This document shows positions 42,829-52,460 of a stretch of 64,000 nt of DNA, piece by piece (within the stretch, counting starts at the first letter, position 1; each line of letters begins with the position of its first letter). The notes under the pieces were generated by a model. It was not told the DNA's origin. It did not search any database and worked only from the letters and a program-made list of their open reading frames with translations. A program made the translations under genes and the position numbers. Location: assembly GCF_002916655.1 (NCBI RefSeq), contig NZ_PPSM01000025.1, forward strand, positions 302,348 through 366,347, written 5' to 3'. This stretch comes from Novosphingobium sp. HII-3 (GTDB lineage: Bacteria > Pseudomonadota > Alphaproteobacteria > Sphingomonadales > Sphingomonadaceae).

Positions 42829-44104
42829 GGGCCTTTTCGCGCGCCACCTCTCGCCAGCCGATGTCGCGGCGACAGAAGCCGGAGGTGAAGTCGATCCGAT
42901 CGACCGCCGCATAAGCGCTTGCCTGCGCTTCAGTCACGCTTCCGGCACGGGCGGTGACAGCCAGGACGCGGCCACCGCTGGCGACAAGGCTCCCGTCCTT
43001 TATGGCCGTGCCCGCGTGGAAGACTTTCGCTCCTTCGCCTTCGGCCGCGTCGATGTTGCGGATCGCTCCGCCCTTCTCGGGCGTGCCGGGGTAGCCGCTG
43101 GCAGCCATCACGACCGTCAGCGCGACATCGTCCGAGAAACGCGGAGGCTGAATGGCCGCGAGGCGGTTCTCGGCACAGGCGTGCAGCAGTTCGACGAGAT
43201 CGCTTTCGAGGCGCATCATCATGACCTGGCATTCCGGATCGCCAAAACGGCAGTTATACTCGATTAGCTGCGGCCCCTTGGCGGTCAGCATGAGGCCGAG
43301 GAACAGCACGCCGGAATAGGGCATGCCTTCATTCGCCAGAGTCTTCACCGTAGGCGCGATGATCCGGGTCATCGCTTCGGCCTGAAGTTCGGGCGTGAGA
43401 ACGCGCGCGGGGCTGTAGGCGCCCATGCCGCCCGTGTTCGGCCCGGTGTCCCCATCGCCCACCCGCTTGTGGTCCTGCGCCGAGGCGAAGGGAACGATGG
43501 TGGCGCCGTCGGTCAGGGCGAAGAAGCTCGCCTCCTCACCTTCGAGGAACTCCTCGATCACGGCTTCCGCGCCGGCTTCCCCGAAGCGTCCGGCGAAGAT
43601 GTCCTGAATGGCCGCTTCCGCCTCCTCCATCGTCATGGCGACGGTGACGCCTTTGCCCGCGGCAAGACCATCGGCCTTGATGACGACCGGGGCACCGAAG
43701 CGCTCCAGCGCGGCCTGGCCATCGGTCAGGGTGGAGACGCGTTCGTAGCCGCCGGTCGGGATGCCGGCGCGCGCGCACAGGTCTTTGGTGAACCCCTTCG
43801 ACCCTTCGAGCTGTGCGGCGGCCTTGCTGGGGCCGAAGACGGCGACCCCGCCCGCCCGCAGCGAATCCGCCAGGCCGTCGACCAGCGGCGCTTCCGGGCC
43901 GACCACGACGAGACCGATCGCCTTTTCGTCGCAGAACTTCAGGATGGCCGCGTGATCGGTGGCGTCCAGATCGATGCAGGTTGCCTCTTCCGCGATCCCG
44001 GGATTTCCAGGCGCCGCCCACAGGGCATCACAGCGCGGGGATTGCGCCAGCTTCCAGGCCAGCGCATGTTCGCGGCCGCCCGAACCCAGTAGCAGGATGT
44101 TCAT
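42821..44104 (-). CDS. purD: Phosphoribosylamine-glycine ligase
   Basis: The 427-residue ATP-grasp enzyme makes glycinamide ribonucleotide in purine synthesis. Characteristic segments are [18 protein letters not shown] at the start, [53 protein letters not shown] in parts, and the glycine-rich [21 protein letters not shown]. Length and order are standard. It starts five bases from the start of the divergent xseA gene. Confidence 0.97.
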   Translation of the reverse strand: MNILLLGSGGREHALAWKLAQSPRCDALWAAPGNPGIAEEATCIDLDATDHAAILKFCDEKAIGLVVVGPEAPLVDGLADSLRAGGVAVFGPSKAAAQLEGSKGFTKDLCARAGIPTGGYERVSTLTDGQAALERFGAPVVIKADGLAAGKGVTVAMTMEEAEAAIQDIFAGRFGEAGAEAVIEEFLEGEEASFFALTDGATIVPFASAQDHKRVGDGDTGPNTGGMGAYSPARVLTPELQAEAMTRIIAPTVKTLANEGMPYSGVLFLGLMLTAKGPQLIEYNCRFGDPECQVMMMRLESDLVELLHACAENRLAAIQPPRFSDDVALTVVMAASGYPGTPEKGGAIRNIDAAEGEGAKVFHAGTAIKDGSLVASGGRVLAVTARAGSVTEAQASAYAAVDRIDFTSGFCRRDIGWREVAREKAHA

Positions 44105-44109
44105 TTCCC

Positions 44110-45588
44110 GTGCCTTCCAGTCAGTTCTTCGATGATAACGATGACGCTCGTTCCGGGGGGCTGGTAGCGAAGGAGACCGCCGGGGACAACGCCGCGCCGC
44201 TTTCGATCAGCGAGATTTCGAACCTGCTGAAGAGGACCGTGGAGGACCGCTTCGGTTTCGTGCGCCTGCGCGGGGAACTGTCCGGTGTGAAGCGGGCGGC
44301 GTCGGGGCATCTTTACTGCGCTCTCAAGGACGACAAGGCCGTTATCGATGGGGTGATGTGGAAAGGCGGCGCACAGCGGCTCGCCTTTCGGCCCGAGGAC
44401 GGCGTGGAAGTCATCGCCACCGGCAAGCTGACCACTTATCCGGGGCGTTCCAAGTACCAGATCGTCATCGAAACGATGGAGATCGCGGGGGAGGGCGCGT
44501 TGCTGGCGCTGCTGGAGAAGCTCCGCGCCCGCCTTGCCGCTGAAGGACTCTTCGCGCCGGAGCGCAAGCGCCCGCTGCCTTTCCTGCCGCAGGTCATTGG
44601 CGTGGTCACGTCGCCCACCGGCGCGGTGATTCGCGATATTCTGCACCGTCTCGCCGATCGGTTCCCGAGCCGGGTGCTCGTCTGGCCGGTGCTCGTGCAG
44701 GGCGAAGGTGCCGCCGCGCAGGTTGCAGGCGCCGTGCGCGGGTTTTCCGCAATCCAACCCGGCGGCCCGATACCGCGCCCCGATCTGGTGATCGTCGCCC
44801 GGGGCGGTGGCTCGATCGAGGATCTGTGGAGCTTCAACGAGGAAGTCGTTGTGCGCGCCGTCGCCGAATCGACGATCCCCGTGATTTCGGCGGTTGGGCA
44901 CGAGACGGACACGACGCTGTGCGACCACGCGGCGGATCGCCGCGCACCCACGCCCACGGCCGCTGCGGAAATGGCGGTGCCGGTGCGGTTCGAACTCTCC
45001 GCGCAGCTTGCCGATCTGGCGCTTCGCAAGCGCAAGTGCGCGCTGCGGCCGGTGATGCTGGGCCGTGAGCGGCTCGAGGCGCGGGTGCAGCGTCTGCCGA
45101 AGCCGGAAGCCATCTTAGCGGCCAGGGCGCAGCGGCTCGATGAACTTTCGGAGCGGCTGCGGCGCGGCCTGCGCGATGAGGCCGCAGCCAAGGGGCGGGC
45201 GTTACAGCAGGTGGCGGGCCGGCTCTCGCTACCTTTGCTGCGCCACCGTGTGCAGCTTTGCGACGAACGTCTTGGTCGGATCGGCCTTGCGCCGCGCCTG
45301 CTTGAGCGCCGGTGGGCGCTCGCACGCGACGCACTCGCTCCGACGGCCCGGGTGCTGCCCCAGCTCGATCCCCGCTTGCCGCTGCAGCGCGGATATGCGC
45401 TGGTCAAGTCGCCGGACGGGGCGGCTCTGACCAGCAAGGAGGCCGCAGCGGCGCAGAACCGGCTCGTCATAGAGTTTCGTGACGGAGAATTGTCAGTCCT
45501 GCGGGAAGGGCAGACATCGCCGCCGCCGGCCTCTCGCAAGCCTGCGCGACCGGCACGCGCCCCCTCGCGGCAGGGCGATTTGTTCTGA
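44110..45588 (+). CDS. xseA: Exodeoxyribonuclease VII large subunit
   Basis: The protein has 492 residues from GTG 44110, with an OB-fold N-terminal domain ([41 protein letters not shown] in parts), the catalytic middle region ([41 protein letters not shown]) and a long helical arm. XseA with XseB degrades single-stranded DNA. The start is uncertain: GTG 44110 leaves only 5 bases to purD and has no clear ribosome site, and the first conserved residues come about 25 codons later. A CTG at 44161 is another possibility. Confidence 0.92.
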   Translation: MPSSQFFDDNDDARSGGLVAKETAGDNAAPLSISEISNLLKRTVEDRFGFVRLRGELSGVKRAASGHLYCALKDDKAVIDGVMWKGGAQRLAFRPEDGVEVIATGKLTTYPGRSKYQIVIETMEIAGEGALLALLEKLRARLAAEGLFAPERKRPLPFLPQVIGVVTSPTGAVIRDILHRLADRFPSRVLVWPVLVQGEGAAAQVAGAVRGFSAIQPGGPIPRPDLVIVARGGGSIEDLWSFNEEVVVRAVAESTIPVISAVGHETDTTLCDHAADRRAPTPTAAAEMAVPVRFELSAQLADLALRKRKCALRPVMLGRERLEARVQRLPKPEAILAARAQRLDELSERLRRGLRDEAAAKGRALQQVAGRLSLPLLRHRVQLCDERLGRIGLAPRLLERRWALARDALAPTARVLPQLDPRLPLQRGYALVKSPDGAALTSKEAAAAQNRLVIEFRDGELSVLREGQTSPPPASRKPARPARAPSRQGDLF

Positions 45589-45614
45589 CGAAAAGGTTTT
45601 GCTAGGATCGGTTC

Positions 45615-45818
45615 ATGTTGATGTCCTCTGCAGACCGTCCGGCGAAGCTTGCCTATGGCCCCAATGGCTTTCGCGTGCTCAGCCCCGGCCATTACGTCAC
45701 CTGTGCCGTCACCGGAGAGAAGATCGCGCTGGAAGCTCTCCGCTACTGGAGTGCGGACCGGCAGGAGCCTTATGCCACGGCCGAGATCGCGACACGGCGC
45801 CTTCTGGAGCCGGCATGA
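45615..45818 (+). CDS. DUF2093 family small protein
   Basis: The 67-residue protein matches the alphaproteobacterial DUF2093 pattern: AKLAYGPNGFRVLSPGHYVTCAVTGEKIALEALRYWSADRQE (residues about 10-51). It may be a small zinc- or Cys-bearing fold; the function is unknown. It is closely linked to xseA (26 bases) and overlaps the M23 gene (ATGA). Confidence 0.85.
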   Translation: MLMSSADRPAKLAYGPNGFRVLSPGHYVTCAVTGEKIALEALRYWSADRQEPYATAEIATRRLLEPA

Positions 45819-46705
45819 CCCGGCGGACCGGGCGGCGCATCTCGAAACGTACGTTCTTCATGGTGGCCTTGCTTCTCGGGCTGCCCGTCGCCCTGGGGGC
45901 AGCCGCGAAGCCGCGCTCGGCGCGCGGAATCCTGGCGCCAAGGCCGGTGACGCTGCCGTTTACGGGTGAGTTGACGCAAGGGGGATGGCTGCGCGGGACC
46001 CTGCCGGCCGGAGTGCGCGCGCTGTCGCTGGATGGAACACCGGTGAAGGTCGCCCAGGACGGCCAGTGGTTCGTCGCCTTCGATCGCGATGCTGCCCCAA
46101 ATGCGCTGTTGCGCGTCACTTATGCCGACGGCAGCGCGGGCGAGCAGCACCTGGCGGTCGCCCCGCGGGACTGGCGGATCGAGCATGTGAACGTCGCACG
46201 GCGACCGGGCGGCCCCTCCGAAGCCTTCATGAAGGTGCGCCGTCCCGAACTTGCTCTAATCCAAGCCGCACGGGCGCGGGTGACGGATGCGCAGGGTTGG
46301 CGTCAGCGCTTCATCTGGCCCGCTCAGGGAAGGATTTCCGGCCGCTTCGGCTCGCAGCGCGTTTATCGCGGGGAGCCGGGCGCTTACCATTCAGGCCTCG
46401 ACATCAGTACGGGCGGAGCGGGCGCACCGTTCGTGGCGCCCGCCGACGGTGTCGTGATCCTGGCTGCCGAGCGACCCTTCTCGCTGGAGGGCAACCTGCT
46501 GATGCTGGATCACGGCATGGGCCTCAACAGCGCGTTCCTGCATGCCTCCCAGATCCTGGTGAAGGAGGGCGAGCATGTGAAGCAGGGACAGGTGATCGGC
46601 CGCATCGGCATGACGGGCCGCGCGACCGGGCCGCACCTGCACTGGTCGATCAAGTGGGCCGACGCGCGCCTCGATCCGCTCCTGTTCACAGGGCCGATGA
46701 CCTGA
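45815..46705 (+). CDS. M23 peptidoglycan endopeptidase
   Basis: The 296-residue protein has a twin-arginine-like or Sec leader (MTRRTGRRISKRTFFMVALLLGLPVALGAAA in parts), an N-terminal beta domain, then an M23 domain with His192 and Asp196 (HSGLD) and His274/His276 (GPHLHWSIKW). All zinc ligands are present. It is predicted to cut peptidoglycan in the periplasm. The start overlaps the DUF2093 stop, so the two are coupled in one message. Confidence 0.9.
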   Translation: MTRRTGRRISKRTFFMVALLLGLPVALGAAAKPRSARGILAPRPVTLPFTGELTQGGWLRGTLPAGVRALSLDGTPVKVAQDGQWFVAFDRDAAPNALLRVTYADGSAGEQHLAVAPRDWRIEHVNVARRPGGPSEAFMKVRRPELALIQAARARVTDAQGWRQRFIWPAQGRISGRFGSQRVYRGEPGAYHSGLDISTGGAGAPFVAPADGVVILAAERPFSLEGNLLMLDHGMGLNSAFLHASQILVKEGEHVKQGQVIGRIGMTGRATGPHLHWSIKWADARLDPLLFTGPMT

Positions 46706-46753
46706 GCGGGCCAAGGCGGTTGCCATTCCGGCGACCGACCTTATGCACGCCCC

Positions 46754-47764
46754 GTGCGCCGTAGCCTTCCTCTTGTGACCCTCGCTTTTCCCCTTCTGTG
46801 GGCCACGTGGGCGCGCAGCGAGCGGCCGCAGACGGTGCAGGGCGCCGATGCGGAATTGACGATCGAGCGGCAGAAGCTGCCCGCGCGCCCGGTTCTTGAC
46901 GCTTACCTTGGACCTTTGCGCCTGGAGGGGGCGTGGCAGTACCGCTCCCCCAATCAGCGGATTTCCGGGTATTCAGCCCTGGTAGCGTTGAAGGACGACC
47001 GCTTGCGTGCCTTCAGTGACAGCGGAGAAGTCCTGTCCTTTCCGCGCCCACCGGGATCAGGCAGCGGCGCGCGCACCATGTCGCTGCGCTTCTCGTTGCC
47101 GCGAAACGACAAGGCGGGACGCGACGTCGAGTCCGTGGCCTTTGACTCAAAGACCGGTCGGCAGTGGGTAGCCCTCGAAGGCAGCAACCGCATCGTCCGT
47201 CTCTCCCCGAAGCTGCGGGAGACGGGGCATGTTCATCCGGCGGGAATGGCGCGGTGGGGCCGGAACAGCGGCGCTGAAGCGATGGCCCGTCTGCGCGACG
47301 GGCGCTTCGTGGTCATACGCGAGGTCACGACGTCGATCCTCGAAAGCCGACGCCACGAAGCCTTGCTGTTCGCGGGCGATCCAGTGGACCATCCTGTGGC
47401 GCAGGCGTTCCACTTCGAAGGGCCGGACAACTTTTCGGTCGTCGACATGGCGGTGCTGCCGGATGGCCGCGCGCTTGTCCTGATGCGGCGGCTGCTCTGG
47501 CCCCTGCCGATGCGGTACGCAGGCCGAATCGTTTTGGCCGACACGGCCCAGATCAGGCCCGGCACCGTGTGGCGTTCAACGCCCGTGGCCTCACTTGCCT
47601 CCGTGCTGCCCGGCGACAACTTCGAAGCCATCGCGGCCGTTCCTGGCAAGGATGGCCGTATCGTCGTCTGGCTAATGTCCGATGACAACGCGATGCGGGT
47701 GCTGCAGCGTACGCTGCTCTGGAAGCTGTCGGTCCATCCCGCCGACCTGCCGAGCCCCCGCTAA
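46754..47764 (+). CDS. Esterase-like activity of phytase family protein
   Basis: The 336-residue protein has an uncleaved or cleaved N-terminal hydrophobic segment and then the beta-propeller-type domain of the phytase-esterase-like family (ISGYSALVALKDDRLRAFSDSGEVL, ESVAFDSKTGRQWVALEGSNRIVRL, GAEAMARLRDGRFVVI, MAVLPDGRALVLMRRL). It probably acts outside the cytoplasm on a phosphate or ester substrate that sequence does not identify. It begins with GTG 46754 after the M23 gene. Confidence 0.85.
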   Translation: MRRSLPLVTLAFPLLWATWARSERPQTVQGADAELTIERQKLPARPVLDAYLGPLRLEGAWQYRSPNQRISGYSALVALKDDRLRAFSDSGEVLSFPRPPGSGSGARTMSLRFSLPRNDKAGRDVESVAFDSKTGRQWVALEGSNRIVRLSPKLRETGHVHPAGMARWGRNSGAEAMARLRDGRFVVIREVTTSILESRRHEALLFAGDPVDHPVAQAFHFEGPDNFSVVDMAVLPDGRALVLMRRLLWPLPMRYAGRIVLADTAQIRPGTVWRSTPVASLASVLPGDNFEAIAAVPGKDGRIVVWLMSDDNAMRVLQRTLLWKLSVHPADLPSPR

Positions 47765-47780
47765 CCCATTCTTCAACGCG

Positions 47781-47815
47781 AAAAAGCGCGCGAAGAATGC
47801 CTTCGCACGCTTTTT
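47781..47815. terminator. Strong bidirectional terminator between the phytase-like gene and rpmB
   Basis: A 15-base near-perfect stem (47781-47795 with 47801-47815, one mismatch) starts with AAAAA and ends with TTTTT, so transcripts in either direction meet a T-run. It lies between two convergent genes. Confidence 0.8.
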
Positions 47816-47857
47816 CGAGAACCGTATCCTGGCACGCTCCCCGAAGGGAGCGGACGA

Positions 47858-48142
47858 TCAGGCGGCCTGCTGCTTCTTGAGCTCGCGCTTCACCTTGACG
47901 GCGCGCGGCGAAAGCTTCGTGTCCGCAGTCTTCAGCAGCCAGTTGTCGAGGCCGCCGTTGTGCTCGACCGAACGCAGGCCGTGCGTCGAAACGCGGAACT
48001 TGAAGCTGCGGTCCAGGCCTTCCGACAGCAGCGTTACGTTCTGCAGGTTGGGCAGGAAGACACGCTTGGTCTTGTTGTTGGCATGGCTGACGTTGCAGCC
48101 AACCTGGCGGCCCTTGCCGGTCAGTTCGCAGATGCGGGACAT
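47858..48142 (-). CDS. rpmB: 50S ribosomal protein L28
   Basis: The 94-residue protein has the bL28 pattern: [36 protein letters not shown] and [23 protein letters not shown]. It binds 23S rRNA near the exit tunnel region of the large subunit. It is transcribed alone, divergent from tadA, with 113 bases between their starts. Confidence 0.97.
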   Translation of the reverse strand: MSRICELTGKGRQVGCNVSHANNKTKRVFLPNLQNVTLLSEGLDRSFKFRVSTHGLRSVEHNGGLDNWLLKTADTKLSPRAVKVKRELKKQQAA

Positions 48143-48255
48143 GGTCTTTCTCGCTCGAAAATTGTTTGCCGTTAAGTACGGGAAGGCGCGCCCTTACCGA
48201 TTCCCCCTTGGAACGTCAAGTTGCGCACAGGTTTTTAGCGGGCTAGCGCAAACGC

Positions 48256-48711
48256 ATGACTCGCTGGCCGCTCCCTCCAAACATGGCGCTCGCTCTCGCT
48301 CAAGCCCGCGAAGCGGCGGATTCCGGTGAAGTGCCCATAGGCGCCGTCGTGGTGAAGGACGGTCGCATCGTGTCGGTGGGGCGCAATGGCCCACGTGAGC
48401 GGCATGACCCCACCAGCCATGCTGAAATCGAGGCGATTCGCAGCGCTGCCCGGGCGCTCGGCAACGAGCGACTCGACGGGTGTGAGTTGTGGGTGACGCT
48501 GGAGCCCTGCGCCATGTGCGCAGGCGCCATCGTCCATGCGCGGATTGCGCGCCTCTATTACGCTGCTTCCGATGCCAAGGGCGGTGCCGTGGAGCACGGC
48601 GCCCGGGTGTTCGAGCATGACCAGTGCCTCCACAAGCCGGAAGTCTACGCCGGTATAGGCGAGAAGGAATCGGCGGAGTTGTTGCGGCGCTTCTTCCGGG
48701 AACGTCGCTAG
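48256..48711 (+). CDS. tadA: tRNA-specific adenosine deaminase
   Basis: The 151-residue cytidine-deaminase-fold enzyme makes inosine at the tRNA-Arg(ACG) wobble position. Zinc and catalytic residues are in SHAEIEAIRSAARALG (HxE) and EPCAMCAGAIVHARI (PCxxC). The gene is convergent with the RNase T2 gene, five bases apart. A guanine-deaminase-like activity is a weaker alternative. Confidence 0.92.
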   Translation: MTRWPLPPNMALALAQAREAADSGEVPIGAVVVKDGRIVSVGRNGPRERHDPTSHAEIEAIRSAARALGNERLDGCELWVTLEPCAMCAGAIVHARIARLYYAASDAKGGAVEHGARVFEHDQCLHKPEVYAGIGEKESAELLRRFFRERR

Positions 48712-48715
48712 GCCC

Positions 48716-49429
48716 TCAAAGGCCGCGCCAGATCTTCATCGTGGCGGCATCGGCCGCACCCTGTTGACGTCGCGCGCAGGTCCGGGGCCGAAAGTCCTTG
48801 CCATAGCAAAGGCGTACCTCGCGGAGCCAACCCGTCCGGCTGAGCTGGACGCCGATTGCTCCACGCGGCCAACCGGGATTGGCGGCCACGAACTCATCCC
48901 GCAGATCGGCGACGGTGAGCCCCTTTTTTCGCGACAGACGGTCTGCGTCGGGCCAGCGTATGGATCGCCAGAGTATCGCACTGATCCGGAAGTACTTCTG
49001 CGGGCTGGCCACCATGCAGCTGCCGTGCTTTGCCCATTCGCGTGCAAGCAGCGTAGCAGAGGGCGTCATGCACAGATGCTCCCTCAGCTGCTGAGGAGAG
49101 GGCAGGGGCCGAGTCGCACACCACTGCGGCGACGGCCCTCGTTTCGCTTCAGGCCACAGGCCATGCAGAATGAAACCGAAGCGGCCGTTGTCGCGGTTGC
49201 ACTGCATGGAACGGGTGTCGCCGCTCGTCTGGCAGTAGTTGGGCGACCAGCTGGCGGCCAGGGTGTAGCTGGAGATCGGCGTTCGACGCGCCGGCCCCTC
49301 CGGCTTCACCGGGCCGATAGGGGGCACCGTTCGCGGCAGGCTGCATTGGTAAGCCTGCCCGGGCGCCGGTGCAGGGGCGCCGGCAAGAGCGACAAGCAGC
49401 GCCGCGGCACGAACGGCCAGCTTGTTCAA
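48716..49429 (-). CDS. RNase T2 family ribonuclease
   Basis: The 237-residue secreted ribonuclease has an N-terminal signal (MNKLAVRAAALLVALAGAPAPA) and the two catalytic histidine motifs: FILHGLWPEA and REWAKHGSCMV. Several cysteines likely form disulfides. It should degrade RNA in the periplasm. The TTG start overlaps the nadC stop (TTGA), so it is translationally coupled to nadC. Confidence 0.92.
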   Translation of the reverse strand: MNKLAVRAAALLVALAGAPAPAPGQAYQCSLPRTVPPIGPVKPEGPARRTPISSYTLAASWSPNYCQTSGDTRSMQCNRDNGRFGFILHGLWPEAKRGPSPQWCATRPLPSPQQLREHLCMTPSATLLAREWAKHGSCMVASPQKYFRISAILWRSIRWPDADRLSRKKGLTVADLRDEFVAANPGWPRGAIGVQLSRTGWLREVRLCYGKDFRPRTCARRQQGAADAATMKIWRGL

Positions 49430-50286
49430 AGCGGAGTGAAGTCCAGCCCGATATCGGCGGCGGGCGCGCTTTGGGTGAGACGGCCTACCGATACGTAAGT
49501 GACGCCGCTGGCGGCGATGGCGCCGATCGTGGACAGATTCACGCCGCCCGAGGCCTCGGTCGGCACCCGGCCCGCAACGATCGCGACGGCTTCGCGCAGC
49601 GTGTCAGGACCCATGTTGTCCAGCAGCAGGTGATGGGCGCCTGCCGCGATGGCGGGCTCGATCTGGTCGAGGCGGTCCACCTCGCAGATGATCTGAGCCA
49701 CGCCGGCCCCCCTCGCGCGGGCAACCGCCGGGCCGACGCCGCCCGCGACGAGGACGTGGTTGTCCTTGATCATCGCGGCGTCCCACAGGCCCATGCGGTG
49801 GTTGCGCGCGCCGCCCATGCGGGTTGCGTACTTTTCCAGATGACGCAGACCGGGGATCGTCTTGCGGGTGTCCAGCAGCGTGGCGTTGCCGTTCATGGCG
49901 TCCACATAGGTGCGGGTCATCGTGGCGATGCCGGAAAGGTGCTGGACCGTGTTGAGCGCGCCACGCTCCGCCGTCAGCATGGCGCGGGCATTGCCGCTCA
50001 GGCGCATGAGGTGGGTGCCCGGCGTTACCGCTGCGCCTTCTTCGACGAGGATATCGATCTGCATGGCGGGATCGAGCTTGCGGAAAAAGGCCGCCGCGAT
50101 GGGAAGGCCCGCCACGGTGATGGCATCGCGCGAGTCCATCACGCCCGAAAACCGCGCCTCTGCGTCGATCACGCTTTCGGACGTGACGTCGCGGCCGCCG
50201 CCTTCAAGTCCGACGCCGAGATCCTCGGCAAGCGTGGCATCGACGAAGGTGGCAAGGTCAAAGCCCTGGAGCGTGAACTGGGTCAT
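49426..50286 (-). CDS. nadC: Nicotinate-nucleotide pyrophosphorylase (carboxylating)
   Basis: The 286-residue enzyme converts quinolinate to nicotinate mononucleotide in de novo NAD synthesis. Typical segments are DVTSESVIDAEARF, RKTIPGLRHLEKYATRMGGARNHRMGLWDAAMIKDNHV in parts (KTxPGLR and the GGARNHR binding site), and the C-terminal LEASGGVNLSTIGAIAASGVTYVSVG-like end. It precedes an RNase T2 gene on the same strand, and nadD is at 27975. Confidence 0.96.
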   Translation of the reverse strand: MTQFTLQGFDLATFVDATLAEDLGVGLEGGGRDVTSESVIDAEARFSGVMDSRDAITVAGLPIAAAFFRKLDPAMQIDILVEEGAAVTPGTHLMRLSGNARAMLTAERGALNTVQHLSGIATMTRTYVDAMNGNATLLDTRKTIPGLRHLEKYATRMGGARNHRMGLWDAAMIKDNHVLVAGGVGPAVARARGAGVAQIICEVDRLDQIEPAIAAGAHHLLLDNMGPDTLREAVAIVAGRVPTEASGGVNLSTIGAIAASGVTYVSVGRLTQSAPAADIGLDFTPL

Positions 50287-50387
50287 GGGCGCTCTCTTGC
50301 GCGTTCCCGCCGGGATGTCGAGGGGGAGAGCACCGGCGGGCGGCGTTCATCGCGGGCAGAGCAGCCCGGTGCCGCCCGCGATGCGGC

Positions 50388-51185
50388 TCAGTGGACGAAG
50401 CGGGCGATCACGTCCCGGTACGAGCGGCTGACCTTGACCTGGGCGCCGGAGTCCAGAACCAGGAAGCACTCGCCGTTCGTATGCGGCTTCACCTGGCGCA
50501 CCTGGTTGAGGTTGACGATGGTGGAGCGATGGACGCGCTGGAACACGCGCGGATCCAGACGGCGCTCCAGATCCTTCATCGTCTCGCGCAGGATCAGCGA
50601 GTTGTCGGCGGTGCGGATGCACATGTAGTCGCCCGCCGCCTCGATATGCTCAATCGAATCCACGTCGATCCGGAAGATCTGGCCGCGGTCCTTGATGTTG
50701 ATGAGCTTTTCGTAGCGATCCGCGTTGGCATCGACCTCCTCCGGGATCTGGTCCACGGCATCCGGCGCCACTTCAGCGAGCACGGTCTTCAGCTTCTCGG
50801 CCTCATCGGCGGAACGCTTCTCGGAGAGACGCTGGCGCACGCGGGCGAGGGTGTCGTCCAGCTTGCTTTCGTCCACCGGCTTCATCAGGTAGTTGACCGC
50901 GTTCGCCTCAAAGGCGCGGACGGCGTGTTCCTGGTAGGCGGTCACGAAGACGAAGAGCGGGGGCTCGATCTCCATCACGCCCTTCACGACCGAGAAGCCG
51001 TCGAAGCCGGGCATCTGGATGTCGAGGAAGACGAGGTCGGGCTTTTCGGTCTTGATCTTCCGGATGGCCTCGCGCCCGTTCGCGCAAGTGTCGATGATCT
51101 CGACGTCTGGATATTTTTCTAGCCGTAGCTGCAGGCCCTGGATGGCGAGTTTCTCGTCGTCGACAAGGATCGTGCGGATTGTCAT
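50388..51185 (-). CDS. LytTR-family response regulator (second module)
   Basis: The 265-residue protein has a receiver domain (IVDDEKLAIQGL; phospho-Asp in PDLVFLDIQMPGFDG; VTAYQEHAVRAF; LMKPV) and a C-terminal LytTR domain (FRIDVDSIEHIEAAGDYMCIRT ... FQRVHRSTIVNLNQV). It pairs with the histidine kinase gene 46 bases upstream on the same strand. Its linker (about 125-160) is longer than in the regulator at 2645. Confidence 0.94.
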   Translation of the reverse strand: MTIRTILVDDEKLAIQGLQLRLEKYPDVEIIDTCANGREAIRKIKTEKPDLVFLDIQMPGFDGFSVVKGVMEIEPPLFVFVTAYQEHAVRAFEANAVNYLMKPVDESKLDDTLARVRQRLSEKRSADEAEKLKTVLAEVAPDAVDQIPEEVDANADRYEKLINIKDRGQIFRIDVDSIEHIEAAGDYMCIRTADNSLILRETMKDLERRLDPRVFQRVHRSTIVNLNQVRQVKPHTNGECFLVLDSGAQVKVSRSYRDVIARFVH

Positions 51186-51231
51186 ATGTTAGTTTCTCCG
51201 GACCGGCAAACGCGCGCGGCCCAAAATTGTT

Positions 51232-52407
51232 TCATCGCCCGGGAACCGCTTGCGCAGGAACGGTCTGGCGCTCGGCTTCGGGAATGTCCTCGGTGATTTC
51301 GCGGCGCTCGAAAGGAAGCTCGATGACGACCGCAAAGCCGCCTTCCATCGGCTCGATCGTATCGAAGCGGTGGTTTTCGCCATAGGCCTGCGACAGACGG
51401 TCGCGGATGTTGGACAATCCCACACCGGTCGAGACCGGCTCCCCTCCATCGTAGGTCATGCCGGACAGCCTGTTATCGGTCGTGGGACTTTGCAAGCCCG
51501 GCCCGGTGTCGGAGACGGTGATGCGAAGCATGGGGCCGACGAGTTGCGAGGCGATGGTGATTTCGGCCCCGCTCTCCTGCTGGCTGACCGCATACTTGAT
51601 GGCATTCTCCACCAGCGGCTGCAGGAGGAGCGAGGGCAGCAGCGCGGCCTCGGTTGCGGGGTCGATGGTGAACGTGGTGCGCAGCCGTTCCTCGAAGCGC
51701 ATGCGCTCGATATCGAGGTAGAGCTGCAGCGTCTCGACCTCCTGCGCCACAGTGACGCGGGCGGAGGGCTTGTTCACGAGCGTGTAGCGCAGGAACGAAG
51801 AGAGGCGGCTGAGCATCGCGTTGGCGGGCTCCGTCTGCTTGAGCAGCACCAGCGTCGAGATTGAATTCAGCGTGTTGAAGAGGAAGTGGGGATTGAGCTG
51901 GTAGCGCAGCATGGCAAGCTGGGCGCTCGTCGCCTGGTTCTCCAGCTGGATCAACTGGTCGTTCTGCTCTTCCACCTGCAGGTAGAAGTTGACCATGTAA
52001 TAGAGCGCCGTCCACGCACCCAGCAGCGTCGCGTCCAGGTAGAAGACGCCGACGAAGATCTGGGCGAAACTGGTGTCGGCATCCACGCGCCAGAGGGAGA
52101 TCACCCAGCCGTCGATGAACGCGTGAAGCGCCACGGCGACAGGCAGCACGAGGATCGTCAAGCCCCATGTCACCAGCGCCCGTTTCCGGATCAGCGTCCG
52201 ATAGATCACTGATAGCACCAGCGAGATCGAAAAGCCGGTGATGGTCGCGATGACGGGCTGCACCAGCGCCGTCAGCGGCAGATCGTTGGCCAGCAGGGAC
52301 ATCGAACGCAGCACCAGGGCGCCGCCCCAGCCAATCAGCTGCAGGCGCCAGAAGGCACGGTCCTTGTCGGCGAAAAAGGGAATAGGCTGGATAGGCAGGA
52401 CGCTCAT
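51232..52407 (-). CDS. LytS-type sensor histidine kinase (second module)
   Basis: The 391-residue protein has about four membrane helices in its first 170 residues, then a short coiled linker (QVEEQNDQLIQLENQATSAQL), the phospho-acceptor motif LRYQLNPHFLFNTLNSIS and an ATPase domain with LLQPLVENAIKYAV and VSDTGPGL. ATG 52407 follows the intergenic region below dsbA. The extracytoplasmic loops are short, unlike those of the kinase at 1342, so the sensed cue is likely membrane-linked. Confidence 0.92.
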   Translation of the reverse strand: MSVLPIQPIPFFADKDRAFWRLQLIGWGGALVLRSMSLLANDLPLTALVQPVIATITGFSISLVLSVIYRTLIRKRALVTWGLTILVLPVAVALHAFIDGWVISLWRVDADTSFAQIFVGVFYLDATLLGAWTALYYMVNFYLQVEEQNDQLIQLENQATSAQLAMLRYQLNPHFLFNTLNSISTLVLLKQTEPANAMLSRLSSFLRYTLVNKPSARVTVAQEVETLQLYLDIERMRFEERLRTTFTIDPATEAALLPSLLLQPLVENAIKYAVSQQESGAEITIASQLVGPMLRITVSDTGPGLQSPTTDNRLSGMTYDGGEPVSTGVGLSNIRDRLSQAYGENHRFDTIEPMEGGFAVVIELPFERREITEDIPEAERQTVPAQAVPGR

Positions 52408-52460
52408 GCCTGCCAGCCTAGACGATCTTCGGGAGGTTGCAAAACGTGGTACTGCCGCGA

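Noticed and set aside
46803..46808. CACGTG in GGCCACGTGGGC as a fifth parS-like site
   Set aside because: It lacks the GTT/AAC arms and lies in a coding region; the same holds for cores at 23796, 39694 and 48392. The core at 53196 is intergenic but also lacks the arms.
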